DNA of 64,000 bases, from assembly GCF_039543185.1 (NCBI RefSeq), contig NZ_BAABJG010000006.1:248001-312000 (forward strand), in the 5' to 3' direction. The translations under genes and the position numbers were made by a program. The DNA is from Paenibacillus_S vulneris. GTDB lineage: Bacteria > Bacillota > Bacilli > Paenibacillales > NBRC-103111. The notes beneath the pieces were generated by a model. It was not told where the DNA came from. It saw nothing but the letters and a program-made list of their open reading frames with translations, and did not search any database. Shown here piece by piece: positions 55,598 through 64,000 of the stretch (positions are counted from its first letter, which is position 1; each line of letters begins with the position of its first letter).

Positions 55598-58443
55598 TGA
55601 GGATCGCCTCCTTCAAAATGTTTGGCCTTTCTCCCTATCATCTCATAGACCCGCTTCATATCCAAGTGGCGTCTTACATGATCCGCCAGCCGGTCGAAGG
55701 CCGCCTCTCTACGCTCTTGAAAGCGGAGCTCAGCCAGCTTGGGTCCCCAGCCTTTCTCTGCCCGGAGCGTATTCAGCCAATGCCTGCGGAAGTCGTCATT
55801 ATGTAAAATGCCGTGGATGTACGTCCCCCACAGCCTGCCGTTCGCAGCGACAACCCCATCTTCATGCAAGCTCTCGTTACCGCCCGTTTCCTTAATGAGA
55901 AAAGGATGCTTCACGGGCTCCAAAAACCGTGTTCTCCCCATGTGAATCTCATAACCTGTAATCGGCAGCGGCGCCGGACTTGTAAGAATTCCTTCCTGCA
56001 GTAAGGTCGTTCCTTCCGCACGGACCGTCCGTTTATCTGGGGTAAACACCGTTTCCGTAGGCAGCAGGCCGAGTCCGTCCAGCTCCGGATGATCCGATTC
56101 CACCAGGTCCGGGTCCAGCAGCTTGCTGCCCATCATTTGGTAGCCGGCACAGATGCCTACCACGGCTCCACCGTGCTCCGCATGGCGCAGCAGAGCCTGC
56201 TCCAAGCCGTTCTGCCTTAAAAACAGCAAGTCATCCACCGTATTTTTGCTGCCCGGTAAAATGACAGCGTCCGGCCGCCCGAGCTCTTCCGGCGAGCTGA
56301 CGAAGCGAAGCCGCACGTCCTGCTCATACAGCAGCGGGTCTATATCCGTGAAGTTGGATAATCGGGGCAGCCGGATGACGGCGATATCCAGCAGTTCCTG
56401 ATCGGCCTCCCTGGCTCCCCTCTCACCCGCCAAATATGGCGCTGCCGAGCTGCCTTTGGCCAAAATGCCCGTAGCCAGCTTCCGGTCTAGCGAGGCGGAA
56501 TCCTCGTCCTCCAGCTCCAGATCGGGCAAGTAAGGAACGACGCCGAGGATCGGCTTGCCTGTCCGTTTCTCAAGCCATTCCAGTCCCGGATAGAGCAGCG
56601 TCACGTCACCGCGGAACTTGTTAATGATGAATCCGGCGACACGATCCCGCTCCTCCTGGGTGAAAATCTCCATGGTGCCTACAATGGACGCGAACACGCC
56701 TCCTCTATCGATGTCGGCTACAAGCACAACAGGCGCATCCGCCCAGCCGGCGAGGCGCATATTGACGATATCCCGATCCTTCAAATTCACTTCCGCAGGA
56801 CTGCCGGCCCCCTCAAGGATGACCACGTCAAACGAGCTTCTCAGCCTGTTCAGCGCGTCCTTGACGATCGTTTCCGCCTCGCTTAAATAGTTCTCCCGGT
56901 ACGTCCGCGCATCCAAATCCCGGTAAGGCTTCCCGTGAACGACGACCTGAGATACCATGTCCTTCTTCGGCTTCAGCAGGATCGGATTCATATCCGTCGT
57001 GGCCGGAATGCGGCAGGCATCCGCCTGCATCCCTTGGGCTCTTCCGATTTCCTTTCCGTCAGGGGTCACATAGGAGTTCAACGACATGTTTTGCGATTTA
57101 AACGGTGCGACGCGCAAGCCGTCCTGGAGCAAAATTCGGCAGAGGGCCGTCGTTATAAGGCTCTTCCCTGCATCAGAGGATGTTCCTTGAACCATCAGCG
57201 CTGCGGCTAATGGAGCTGCCATCGATGGGTCTGCAGCGCTGTTCGTTAAAGCGGACGCACTGCCGGGAAGCTCCGATTGTCCTGACGTTGCGTAAGGGAT
57301 AGCCTGCTCCGGTGAACGACTCGATATATCCGAAGCCGCTAAGACGATCGGCGGATTGGATTGCTCAAGCAAGGCTTGAATGGATTCCTGAAGCCCGGTA
57401 AGGAGCCGTTCGTTATGCTCGCGCAGCCTGATCGCAACTCTAACGTAAGTTTCGTCCAAGCCTGGGAACAGCGATGCGTCCCTGATCAAAATACCGCGCC
57501 GCCCCATTTCGGATTGCAGCGCCTTCACCGTAAGTCCCAGCCCCCGAAGTGAAAACAAAAGATAATTTGTATCGCTCGGAGTGACAGTAAGGCCTAAGGA
57601 TTGCAGCCTGCTTGTCAGCCACGGACGTTCCTCCGCCAGCCAAGCATGAGTCCGACGCGCGTAATCTTTATCTTCCAGCACCGCAGTACCGATCAATTGG
57701 GCCATCGTATTGACACTCCATTGTACCTGCTGGCTCCGCATTTTCGAAATTGTATCGGGATGTGCGACAATAAACCCGAGCCTGAGGCCGGGAATCGAAT
57801 AAAATTTCGTCATCGACCGAATGACCATGAGCTGGGGTGAGACCGCCGCCTGACGAAGCATCGTCAGCTGATCCTCATTCGGACAAAAATCGATAAACGC
57901 TTCATCGAGGATCACCGGCTTATCGGCTTGCACAAGCAGCCTGAGGACATCCCGCGGCAGCAGCCTGCCTGTCGGATTATTCGGAGTACCGAAGAAGAGC
58001 ATGTCCGAGGCTTCGATGGTTCTTTCCACATCGTCAAGCTGCATGACAAAGTCCTTCTCTTCCCGCAGCATCAGCTCATGGATGCTCCCGTCCGTTTTAT
58101 CCACCGCTTCCTCATATTCCGAAAAGGACGGTCTTGCCAATGCCGTCACATGAGGCTTAATAACCCGAACCGCCAGGTCAATCAGCTCCGCCGCGCCGTT
58201 CCCGACCAGAATCGATTCCATGGGTATCTCATAGTGCTCCGCGAGCTTCCTCCGCAGTTCACGCACAGCGGGATCGGGATAAGCGGCGACGTCCCTCCAA
58301 TGCTCTCTCAATATGGTCTCCACCGCTGCAGGCGGTCCTAACGGATTCATATTCGAGCTGAAATCAAGAAATTCGTCCTTGCCTCTGCCAAACGCCTCGG
58401 CGGCCGTCCATAAATCTCCCCCATGCCCGTATCGTTCCAGCAT
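55594..58443 (-). CDS. cobQ: Fused threonine-phosphate decarboxylase (CobD) and cobyric acid synthase (CobQ)
   Basis: A 949-residue two-enzyme protein. Residues 1-365 are a class I/II PLP domain of the CobD type (DFSSNMNPLGPP, FFGTPNNPTGRL, DEAFIDFCP, PLP lysine in SMTKFYSIPGLRLGF), which makes (R)-1-amino-2-propanol phosphate. A linker of about 45 residues, rich in S, A and P, follows. Residues 412-949 are CobQ: an ATP-binding domain with MVQGTSSDAGKSLITTALCR and APFKSQNMSLNSYVT, and a glutaminase domain with nucleophile Cys in VGICAGYQMMG and His in YIHGILHND. CobQ amidates cobyrinate diamide. The two are normally separate genes; the frame is continuous with no sign of a sequencing join. 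Overlaps the adenosyltransferase gene by four bases. Confidence 0.93.
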   Translation of the reverse strand: MLERYGHGGDLWTAAEAFGRGKDEFLDFSSNMNPLGPPAAVETILREHWRDVAAYPDPAVRELRRKLAEHYEIPMESILVGNGAAELIDLAVRVIKPHVTALARPSFSEYEEAVDKTDGSIHELMLREEKDFVMQLDDVERTIEASDMLFFGTPNNPTGRLLPRDVLRLLVQADKPVILDEAFIDFCPNEDQLTMLRQAAVSPQLMVIRSMTKFYSIPGLRLGFIVAHPDTISKMRSQQVQWSVNTMAQLIGTAVLEDKDYARRTHAWLAEERPWLTSRLQSLGLTVTPSDTNYLLFSLRGLGLTVKALQSEMGRRGILIRDASLFPGLDETYVRVAIRLREHNERLLTGLQESIQALLEQSNPPIVLAASDISSRSPEQAIPYATSGQSELPGSASALTNSAADPSMAAPLAAALMVQGTSSDAGKSLITTALCRILLQDGLRVAPFKSQNMSLNSYVTPDGKEIGRAQGMQADACRIPATTDMNPILLKPKKDMVSQVVVHGKPYRDLDARTYRENYLSEAETIVKDALNRLRSSFDVVILEGAGSPAEVNLKDRDIVNMRLAGWADAPVVLVADIDRGGVFASIVGTMEIFTQEERDRVAGFIINKFRGDVTLLYPGLEWLEKRTGKPILGVVPYLPDLELEDEDSASLDRKLATGILAKGSSAAPYLAGERGAREADQELLDIAVIRLPRLSNFTDIDPLLYEQDVRLRFVSSPEELGRPDAVILPGSKNTVDDLLFLRQNGLEQALLRHAEHGGAVVGICAGYQMMGSKLLDPDLVESDHPELDGLGLLPTETVFTPDKRTVRAEGTTLLQEGILTSPAPLPITGYEIHMGRTRFLEPVKHPFLIKETGGNESLHEDGVVAANGRLWGTYIHGILHNDDFRRHWLNTLRAEKGWGPKLAELRFQERREAAFDRLADHVRRHLDMKRVYEMIGRKAKHFEGGDPQ

Positions 58444-58499
58444 TCAGGCTCCCCCATTCTCTTAAACCATCTTGATAACATACCGGATAACCGTTTTAT

Positions 58500-59324
58500 C
58501 TATGAATGTATGACAATATATAACAATAATAGCAAAAAGACTTCCAAAAGCTCGTTGATAGCCCCGTAGGTATCCCCTGTAAGCCCGCCGAGCTTGCGGC
58601 TGATAAATACGGATATCGACACCCCGGCTGCCAAACAACCCAGAGCCGCTGCCCCTATAATGAGTGCGGAAGACAACAAGGACTCTCCCATCATCCATAC
58701 CAAACAACAGGTCAACAATAGCGCCAAACCCGTGTGAAGGATCACATGCTTCGCTTGCAGGCCGCGGAAGAAAGCCCCTATCCGGTTATGTCCCGTCTCC
58801 TCCTGCCTCGCATAAGGCCAGAAGGCAATGGCGACCACCATATACCATCGGCTCCAGAGGGCGGCCAGTGGCAGCACGAATAAAGATCCCGTCCATGAGA
58901 GCGGCAGCCATTGCTGCAACAGGGTCCATTTGCACAAAAGAACCAGCACACAGGCGATAACCCCCATCGCGCCGACCCGGCTATCCTTCATGATCTCCAG
59001 CATTTTCTCCCGGGACCGGTAGCTGAAAATGCCATCGGCTGTATCCATTAAGCCGTCAAGATGCAGCCCCCCTGTCATGGCGACCCAGAGGGCCAGCAGC
59101 AGGACGGAAGTCACTCCCGGCGGCAGCCAGCCTTGCAGGAGCCAGCCTGCAGCTCCAAGCAGCAGCCCCATTACCGCACCTACTAACGGATAGAAGACGA
59201 CGCTGCGCCGAAACAGCGCATCGTTATACTCCAATGTAACCGGCACGGGAAGCCGCGTTAAAAATTGAAAGGCTGCGGCACACGCAGCCAACCCTTTTAC
59301 CATAAAGTCCAGCAATATGCGCAC
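58500..59324 (-). CDS. cobS: Adenosylcobinamide-GDP ribazoletransferase CobS
   Basis: A 274-residue membrane enzyme with about seven segments. It joins adenosylcobinamide-GDP with alpha-ribazole, the last assembly step. Typical motifs are AAFQFLTRLPVP near the N-terminus, GGLHLDGLMDTADGIFSYRSREKMLEIMKDSRVGAMG (metal-binding Asp) and KLGGLTGDTYGAINELLEV near the C-terminus. It overlaps cbiB by 28 bases if the first ATG is used; an internal ATG at 59303 would reduce this. Confidence 0.94.
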   Translation of the reverse strand: MRILLDFMVKGLAACAAAFQFLTRLPVPVTLEYNDALFRRSVVFYPLVGAVMGLLLGAAGWLLQGWLPPGVTSVLLLALWVAMTGGLHLDGLMDTADGIFSYRSREKMLEIMKDSRVGAMGVIACVLVLLCKWTLLQQWLPLSWTGSLFVLPLAALWSRWYMVVAIAFWPYARQEETGHNRIGAFFRGLQAKHVILHTGLALLLTCCLVWMMGESLLSSALIIGAAALGCLAAGVSISVFISRKLGGLTGDTYGAINELLEVFLLLLLYIVIHS

Positions 59325-60280
59325 AGCAGCCCTCCTGCAATCAAAATACTAACCCCATAGAGCAGACGAACGGTATTCAATATATCATCCATCCGTCTTT
59401 CACGAAGCGGCCAGCCCATTCGCGCCCGCTCGCTGATTCTCCCATGATAAACGTTCACACCGCCAAGCTCGATGCCGAGCGCTCCGGCGACCGCCGATTC
59501 GGGAATGCCGCTGTTGGGGCTTGGATGAAGCCGGGCAAACCGGCGAATCGCTTGCGCAGCCCGCAAGGCGGAGCAGCCGCTGGTTACGGTCGATACTAAC
59601 ACCAGAAAGGCACCGGTTAACCGCGCGGGGACCCAATTCATCACATCGTCCCAGCGTGCGGAAGCCCAGCCGAAGAACAAATACTTCTCATTTTTATAGC
59701 CGACCATGGAATCCAGCGTGTTGGCTGCGCGGTACAGCATAGCCAGTGGCGCCGCCCCTAGAAACGCATACACCAACGGGGATACGACCGCATCCACCGT
59801 ATTCTCGGCTACAGTTTCTACCGTTGCCCTCGTAAGCTCGGCTTCGTCGAGCTCCGACGTATTTCTGCCGACAATATAGCCGGTATAGGTTCTCGCTTCC
59901 TCCATACGTCCTTGCATCAAAGGAACGTACACCTTCATGGCCGCATCCTTAAGGCCCTTAATCGCTATCGTCGTCGAGATGAACCATGTATTTACCGCGT
60001 AGCCCAGCCACGGATGAATGCACCGGGCAGCCCAAAGCAGAAGCCACATGGCTCCAAAGGAAATCGCCAACGTCGATACGGTTAACAGGACGCCTCTCCA
60101 TCGTTCATCGGCCTCCGAGCGACGGACTCCCTCCGGGTGAAGCTTCAATTCGACCCAGCGTATCCATTGTCCGATCCGGATGACGGGATGGGTCGGCCAG
60201 CGCGGGTCCCCGATGCACCAATCGATCATCATCGCGCAAACCAGCATCACAGCGGTTTCCTGCCAAGAATAAAACAACAA
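59297..60280 (-). CDS. cbiB: Adenosylcobinamide-phosphate synthase CbiB
   Basis: A 327-residue membrane protein that attaches aminopropanol phosphate (the product of the CobD half of the fused enzyme) to adenosylcobyric acid. Motifs: MIDWCIGDPRWPTHPVIRIGQWI, GRNTSELDEAELTRATVETVAENTVDAVVSPL, NTLDSMVGYKNEKYLFFGWASARWDDV and SPNSGIPESAVAGALGIELGG. The start is TTG at 60280 after GGGTGG; no ATG is better placed. It lies 142 bases behind cobU; nothing clear is seen in that gap. Confidence 0.93.
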   Translation of the reverse strand: MLFYSWQETAVMLVCAMMIDWCIGDPRWPTHPVIRIGQWIRWVELKLHPEGVRRSEADERWRGVLLTVSTLAISFGAMWLLLWAARCIHPWLGYAVNTWFISTTIAIKGLKDAAMKVYVPLMQGRMEEARTYTGYIVGRNTSELDEAELTRATVETVAENTVDAVVSPLVYAFLGAAPLAMLYRAANTLDSMVGYKNEKYLFFGWASARWDDVMNWVPARLTGAFLVLVSTVTSGCSALRAAQAIRRFARLHPSPNSGIPESAVAGALGIELGGVNVYHGRISERARMGWPLRERRMDDILNTVRLLYGVSILIAGGLLCAYCWTLW

Positions 60281-60422
60281 CCAAATCCACCCGCCCGTTT
60301 GAACTGCCTGATCGCCATTTTTGCTTGCTCAAAGTCAATTCATTGTATATGTAATAATTCCTCTGTCCAAGCCCATCATGCAGATAAGCGGCTGCGAACG
60401 AGGATGGGTCCAAATCCGGTGT

Positions 60423-61043
60423 CTACCATTGGAATTGCCGGCTCTTGATTTCCATCGGAATTCCCGCCGTTACGAGGAACACCTGCTCAGCCTCCCGTGC
60501 CAGCCGTTGATTCATAATCCCCGACAAATCCCGGAACTGCCGCCCCAGCTTATATTCCGGCACGAGACCGTAACCAACCTCGTTGGTTACCAGCACCAGA
60601 TGACGCCCCTGATCAGCGAATTGCCGTCCGGCGGCAGCCAGCTCGTCTACCTTCTGCCTAAGCAGCTGCTCGGCATTGGCATCCTGCTCGTATCGAAGCA
60701 GCCAGTTGGACAGCCAGAGGGTAAGGCAATCGACCAGGACAACGGCTCCTTCAGCAGCAATAGGCTGCGGATGCACGTTATTCGGCTGGCTGCCGGAATG
60801 CTCAGCCATCTGATCGCACCAGCCGTGTAACAATCGGTCCAGCTCAAACGGCTCCTCCAGCGTCGTCCATGGAAAGCCAGCTTCGTCTCTCTGCTTCCGA
60901 TGAAGGCCGATCCGTGCTTTCATTTCCTCATCATACGCTTGGGCTGTCGCGATGTAAATGCCGCGCTGCTCAAGCCGTGATGCGTAAGCTTCGGCAAAGG
61001 AGCTTTTGCCGCTGCGGGCTCCGCCCGTCACCAATACCAGCAT
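60423..61043 (-). CDS. cobU: Adenosylcobinamide kinase/guanylyltransferase CobU
   Basis: A 206-residue bifunctional enzyme that phosphorylates adenosylcobinamide and activates it with GTP. The P-loop GGARSGKSSFAE is at residues 7-18. VLVDCLTLWLSNWL and VTNEVGYGLVPEYKLGRQFRDLSGIMNQRLA are typical. It follows cobT by 19 bases. Confidence 0.95.
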   Translation of the reverse strand: MLVLVTGGARSGKSSFAEAYASRLEQRGIYIATAQAYDEEMKARIGLHRKQRDEAGFPWTTLEEPFELDRLLHGWCDQMAEHSGSQPNNVHPQPIAAEGAVVLVDCLTLWLSNWLLRYEQDANAEQLLRQKVDELAAAGRQFADQGRHLVLVTNEVGYGLVPEYKLGRQFRDLSGIMNQRLAREAEQVFLVTAGIPMEIKSRQFQW

Positions 61044-61062
61044 TTGCCGTCCAGCCTTTCCA

Positions 61063-62127
61063 TTAATTATTGGAGGTAGAGATGCCTGCCGAGGCGAAGG
61101 AAGCCATCTCCTTCATGATTTTCACCGACGCTTCAATAAGCGGAAAAGCCAGCACGGCTCCCGTGCCCTCGCCAAGCCTCATATCCATGCGCAGCATAGG
61201 GGACAAGCCCACCGCTTCGAGCAAGCGCGCATGTCCTTGCTCCTGCGATAAGTGCGAAGCGATCATGTATGACGCGCTAAGCGGAGCGATACGGCTTGCT
61301 GCCAAGGCGGCCGCCGAGGAGATGAAGCCGTCGATCACAATCGGCCTGCGATGCATCGCCGCTCCGAGAATGACGCCGGTCAACCCGGCGATTTCCAAGC
61401 CGCCTACCTTGGCAAGCACATCGATCGGGTCTGCCGGATCGGGCTGATTGACGGCAATCGCCCGTTCAATGACGGCCTGCTTATGCAGCAGCTTCTGATC
61501 GTCGATTCCGGTCCCACGGCCAACCGTAACGCCGACATCGGTTCCGCTTAATACCGCTAATAGCGCTGAGCTGGCCGTCGTATTGCCAATCCCCATCTCA
61601 CCTGTCGCAAACAGGGTGTAACCCTGACCTGCCAGCTCCTTGACCAGGTCCATGCCGGTAACTATCGCCTGAATGGCCTCTTCTTCGGTCATTGCCGCTT
61701 CCTTCGCCATATTGCGAGTGCCCTTGCGAACACTTCTCGAAACTAGCCCGGGATGCTCCAAATCCGCATTCACCCCGATATCGACACAGACGACGTCCGC
61801 GCCCGTATGCCTTGACAGCACATTAACCGCCGCTCCGCCGTTCAGGAAATTCATCACCATTTGCGGAGTCACCTCAGCCGGGAACGCACTAACGCCTTCC
61901 TCACATACGCCGTGGTCCGCCGCCATCACAATGACGGCTTTCTTCCCCAGCTCAGGCACAACTTGGCCGCTAATACCGGCCAGCTGACGTGCCACTTCCT
62001 CCAGCTTGCCCAAGCTGCCCGGAGGCTTGGTCAGCTGGTCCAGATGGCGTTCTGCCGCCTCCATCGCCTCCTGATCCAGAGGCGTTATCTCTGACACCGC
62101 CCGGTTCAGCCAATCTCTATTGTACAT
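61063..62127 (-). CDS. cobT: Nicotinate-nucleotide-dimethylbenzimidazole phosphoribosyltransferase CobT
   Basis: A 354-residue enzyme that forms alpha-ribazole phosphate for the lower ligand. Motifs: LTKPPGSLGKLEEVARQLA near residue 30, MAADHGVCEEGVSAFP, GEMGIGNTTASSALLAVL and FISSAAALAA, with the catalytic Glu in RLGEGTGAVLAFPLIEA. The ATG at 62127 follows GGGAGGG; an in-frame ATG six codons upstream is less well placed. Part of the B12 operon. No phosphatase (CobC) gene is seen. Confidence 0.95.
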   Translation of the reverse strand: MYNRDWLNRAVSEITPLDQEAMEAAERHLDQLTKPPGSLGKLEEVARQLAGISGQVVPELGKKAVIVMAADHGVCEEGVSAFPAEVTPQMVMNFLNGGAAVNVLSRHTGADVVCVDIGVNADLEHPGLVSRSVRKGTRNMAKEAAMTEEEAIQAIVTGMDLVKELAGQGYTLFATGEMGIGNTTASSALLAVLSGTDVGVTVGRGTGIDDQKLLHKQAVIERAIAVNQPDPADPIDVLAKVGGLEIAGLTGVILGAAMHRRPIVIDGFISSAAALAASRIAPLSASYMIASHLSQEQGHARLLEAVGLSPMLRMDMRLGEGTGAVLAFPLIEASVKIMKEMASFASAGISTSNN

Positions 62128-62171
62128 CGTTCGTGTCCCTCCCAAATCTGGTTCCTATATCTTTTAACCTG

Positions 62172-62993
62172 CTATGAATCGGCCCCGCTCTGCAAAAGAA
62201 TTTGCGGTACGCCGGTAACCGGATGCTTAAGCACGATTGGCTGTGTACGGTATACCCGCTCCAGCAGCTCGCTTCGGAGAACCTCCTCCGGTTCGCCGAT
62301 CCCTGCTATACGGCCGTTTTGCAGCAATAACAGCCTGCCGCAATATTGCGCGGCCAAATTCAATTCGTGCAGCACGGCGATAACGGTAAGACCTGATTCC
62401 TGCTGCCAGGAGCGAATCCAATCCATCATCTGGACCTGATAGCCAATATCCAGATACGTGGTCGGCTCGTCCAGCAGCAGAAGCTTCGGCTGCTGCGCCA
62501 TCACCTTACCGAGCGCGACGCGCTGCCGCTCGCCGCCGCTCAATGCGTCGATGCTGCGGTGCTCCAGCTGTCGCAGCTCCAGCCGCTCGAGGATATCATC
62601 GATTAGCCGCTCCGAGTCCACAGCCCCGGCTTCATCGCCGAGCCAGTTTTGAAACGGATAGCGGCCCATCGCAATGACCTCGCGCACGGTAAAGCCAAGC
62701 GGGGGAAGGGCATCCTGCTGGAGCACGGCCGCCCATCGGGCCAGCTGCTTGCGCGGGTATTCGCATGCCTCTTTGCCGTTCAGAAGGACCCGGCCTGCAG
62801 AAGGCTTCTCTACGCCGGAGATCAGCTTCAGCAGCGTCGACTTGCCGCTGCCGTTCGGACCGATGATGCCGAAGCATTCGCCCGAGGATACCGAAAAGCT
62901 CACCTTATCGAGCACCTGCCTCGAGGAATACGCTAATCCCACACCCTCCACGGCAATAACTTTCTCATCTGCATGAGCTTCCTCACTGTTCAT
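62172..62993 (-). CDS. btuD: ABC transporter ATPase, FecE/BtuD type
   Basis: A 273-residue ATPase of the iron-siderophore/cobalamin import class. Walker A GPNGSGKSTL, signature LSGGERQRVALG, Walker B LLLLDEPTTYLD and the H-loop VIAVLHELNLAAQY are all present. The ATG at 62993 follows a GAAGGGG site; a long open frame upstream overlaps the permease gene and is not used. The setting in a cobalamin operon favours B12 or corrinoid import, but siderophore systems look alike. Confidence 0.9.
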   Translation of the reverse strand: MNSEEAHADEKVIAVEGVGLAYSSRQVLDKVSFSVSSGECFGIIGPNGSGKSTLLKLISGVEKPSAGRVLLNGKEACEYPRKQLARWAAVLQQDALPPLGFTVREVIAMGRYPFQNWLGDEAGAVDSERLIDDILERLELRQLEHRSIDALSGGERQRVALGKVMAQQPKLLLLDEPTTYLDIGYQVQMMDWIRSWQQESGLTVIAVLHELNLAAQYCGRLLLLQNGRIAGIGEPEEVLRSELLERVYRTQPIVLKHPVTGVPQILLQSGADS

Positions 62994-63034
62994 TTCCTGC
63001 AGCCCCCTTCCCTTCAACATCTTGGCATCGTAAA

Positions 63035-64000
63035 TTATTCGTTCGACAATCGCTTGCTTCTTTTTAATAAATAGGCAAAAAACGGAGCCCCCATGAACGC
63101 GGTTACCACTCCGAGCGGAATTTCCGTCGGACTCAGGACCGTACGGGCAAGCGTATCCGCCCACAGTACGTAGATTGCTCCCCCGATAAGGGAAAGAGGC
63201 AGCAGCAGCCGATAGTCCGGCCCTACGATCAGCCGCAGCAAATGCGGCACGATCAGGCCGACAAAGCCTACGACCCCGGAGACCGACACGGCCGCCGCCG
63301 TAATCAGCGTTGCAGCCGCCAGCACAATAAGCTTCGTTCGCTCGACCCTTATACCCAGATAGGCCGCCTGCTGCTCGCCCAAAGCGAATAAATTCATCGC
63401 TCTTCCATAGCCGAACAGGATCATGACGCCGATCGCCAAGTAGGGCAGCAGCACAAGCGAATACATCCAGCCCCGAAGCGCCAGGCTGCCCATCAGCCAA
63501 AACACAATTTCATTAATAACCTGCTTGGACATCGCGACCATAAACGAGACGAAGGCCCCGAGAAAGGCCTGCATGACGACCCCGGATAAAATCAGGGCTT
63601 CCATCCGTATCTTGCCGCCCGTTCTTGCGAGCATAATCACAGTGATCAAGGATAGCGCTCCTGTAATGAATGCGACAACCGGAACAGTTGCCGAGCCCAG
63701 CAGGGCAAACTGCAGCCCGAACAAGATCAGGAAAGCAGCGCCGACCGAGGCGCCAGAAGAAACCCCCAACGTATAGGGGTCCGCCAGCGGATTGCGCAGC
63801 ACACCCTGGAAGGCCGCACCCGCAATGCCCAAGGAAGCGCCGACCAGCACACCCAGCAGTACGCGGGGCAGCCGGACGCGCCAAATAATCTGCTCGGAGG
63901 CCGGCTGCCAGTCCACGGGAACCGAGCCTCCGATTCCGGGCAGATGATGCGCCAGAATGCCCCATACATGCAGGAGCGGCACATGAACCGTACCGATGGA
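63035..64000 (-). CDS. btuC: FecCD-family ABC permease (BtuC-like), 5' end beyond window
   Basis: The reading frame stays open to the right edge (SIGTVHVPLLHVWGIL before the first in-window GTG), so the start lies beyond base 64000. The visible 321 residues form about nine membrane segments with WRVRLPRVLLGVLVGASLGIAGAAFQGVLRNPLADPYTLGVSSGA, NEIVFWLMGSLALRGW and VSGVVGFVGLIVPHLLR, all classic for FecCD/BtuC. It lies 41 bases ahead of the ATPase gene. A substrate-binding protein and a cobalamin riboswitch may lie further upstream, outside the window. Confidence 0.92.
   Translation of the reverse strand, partial: SIGTVHVPLLHVWGILAHHLPGIGGSVPVDWQPASEQIIWRVRLPRVLLGVLVGASLGIAGAAFQGVLRNPLADPYTLGVSSGASVGAAFLILFGLQFALLGSATVPVVAFITGALSLITVIMLARTGGKIRMEALILSGVVMQAFLGAFVSFMVAMSKQVINEIVFWLMGSLALRGWMYSLVLLPYLAIGVMILFGYGRAMNLFALGEQQAAYLGIRVERTKLIVLAAATLITAAAVSVSGVVGFVGLIVPHLLRLIVGPDYRLLLPLSLIGGAIYVLWADTLARTVLSPTEIPLGVVTAFMGAPFFAYLLKRSKRLSNE

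Noticed and set aside
60281..60422. Possible small gene or regulatory RNA between cobU and cbiB
   Set aside because: No ribosome binding site plus frame and no strong hairpin was seen.
62994..63500. N-terminal extension of the BtuD frame
   Set aside because: It overlaps the BtuC-like gene in another frame and has a composition unlike a protein; the ATG at 62993 has a ribosome binding site.
1..64000. CRISPR array, tRNA, rRNA, prophage or transposase gene
   Set aside because: No regular spaced repeats, no tRNA cloverleaf signature, and no phage or transposase protein motifs were seen anywhere in the window.

Overview
The window looks like a chromosomal segment of a spore-forming member of the Paenibacillaceae, most likely Paenibacillus. 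The support is moderate GC content, strong AGGAGG-type ribosome binding sites, a gamma-type SASP gene, ytxC, T-box and S-box leaders, GlnR/TnrA-type operators, an AbrB-like regulator and typical Bacillales proteins. No rRNA, tRNA, prophage, transposase or CRISPR array was seen. Most genes lie on the minus strand.

Layout. 1-8.1 kb: a membrane coiled-coil protein cut by the left edge, a phosphodiester glycosidase-like protein, AbrB-like regulator, trmL, an orphan PhoP-like response regulator behind four Pho-box-like repeats, serC, thpR, and a DUF1800/Tat-exported DUF1501 pair. 8.2-17.3 kb: a tiny ORF with its own terminator, a GNAT, a beta-type glutamine synthetase behind a perfect GlnR/TnrA site, DAHP synthase, DUF2062, ispH, a two-component system and an HtrA protease. 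17.3-31.2 kb: a hairpin-rich gap, YugN-like protein, amtB with a GlnR/TnrA-like box, small lipoprotein, SASP, 3D-domain protein, T-box-thrS-ytxC, mqnC, an EAL protein and S-box-metA-metI. 31.2-37.7 kb: corA with a long unexplained leader, universal stress protein, HRDC protein, ilvD, DUF3055 and a cupin. 37.7-43.8 kb: a glycerol-phosphate or sugar ABC uptake operon (UgpB/A/E-like) ending in a glycerophosphodiesterase, preceded by a TarJ-like dehydrogenase and a DeoR regulator. 44.5-54 kb: 5'-3' exonuclease, AraC regulator, two Gfo/Idh/MocA oxidoreductases, an ECF sigma/anti-sigma pair, a DapL-like aminotransferase, an M50 protease and an ArsC-like protein. 54-64 kb: a cobalamin operon (BtuC-BtuD-CobT-CobU-CbiB-CobS-CobD/CobQ fusion-PduO) ending with an RluD-type enzyme.

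The most unusual signal is not a gene. Two related, highly structured elements of about 192 bp (22203-22395 and 44181-44372) share terminal inverted repeats (TTGAGAAACC/GGTTTCTC), a second long helix that is kept by wobble or compensating changes, and a third inner helix with different sequence but the same position. Each copy sits between two near-identical short palindromes, and the palindromes differ between the copies. This suggests a mobile or RNA-based element that targets or duplicates hairpins.

Regulation can be read in several places: nitrogen (GlnR/TnrA sites at glnA and amtB at about -50), phosphate (Pho boxes at the orphan regulator), methionine (SAM-I riboswitch), threonyl-tRNA (T-box), a candidate DeoR operator set and a candidate ECF autoregulated promoter.
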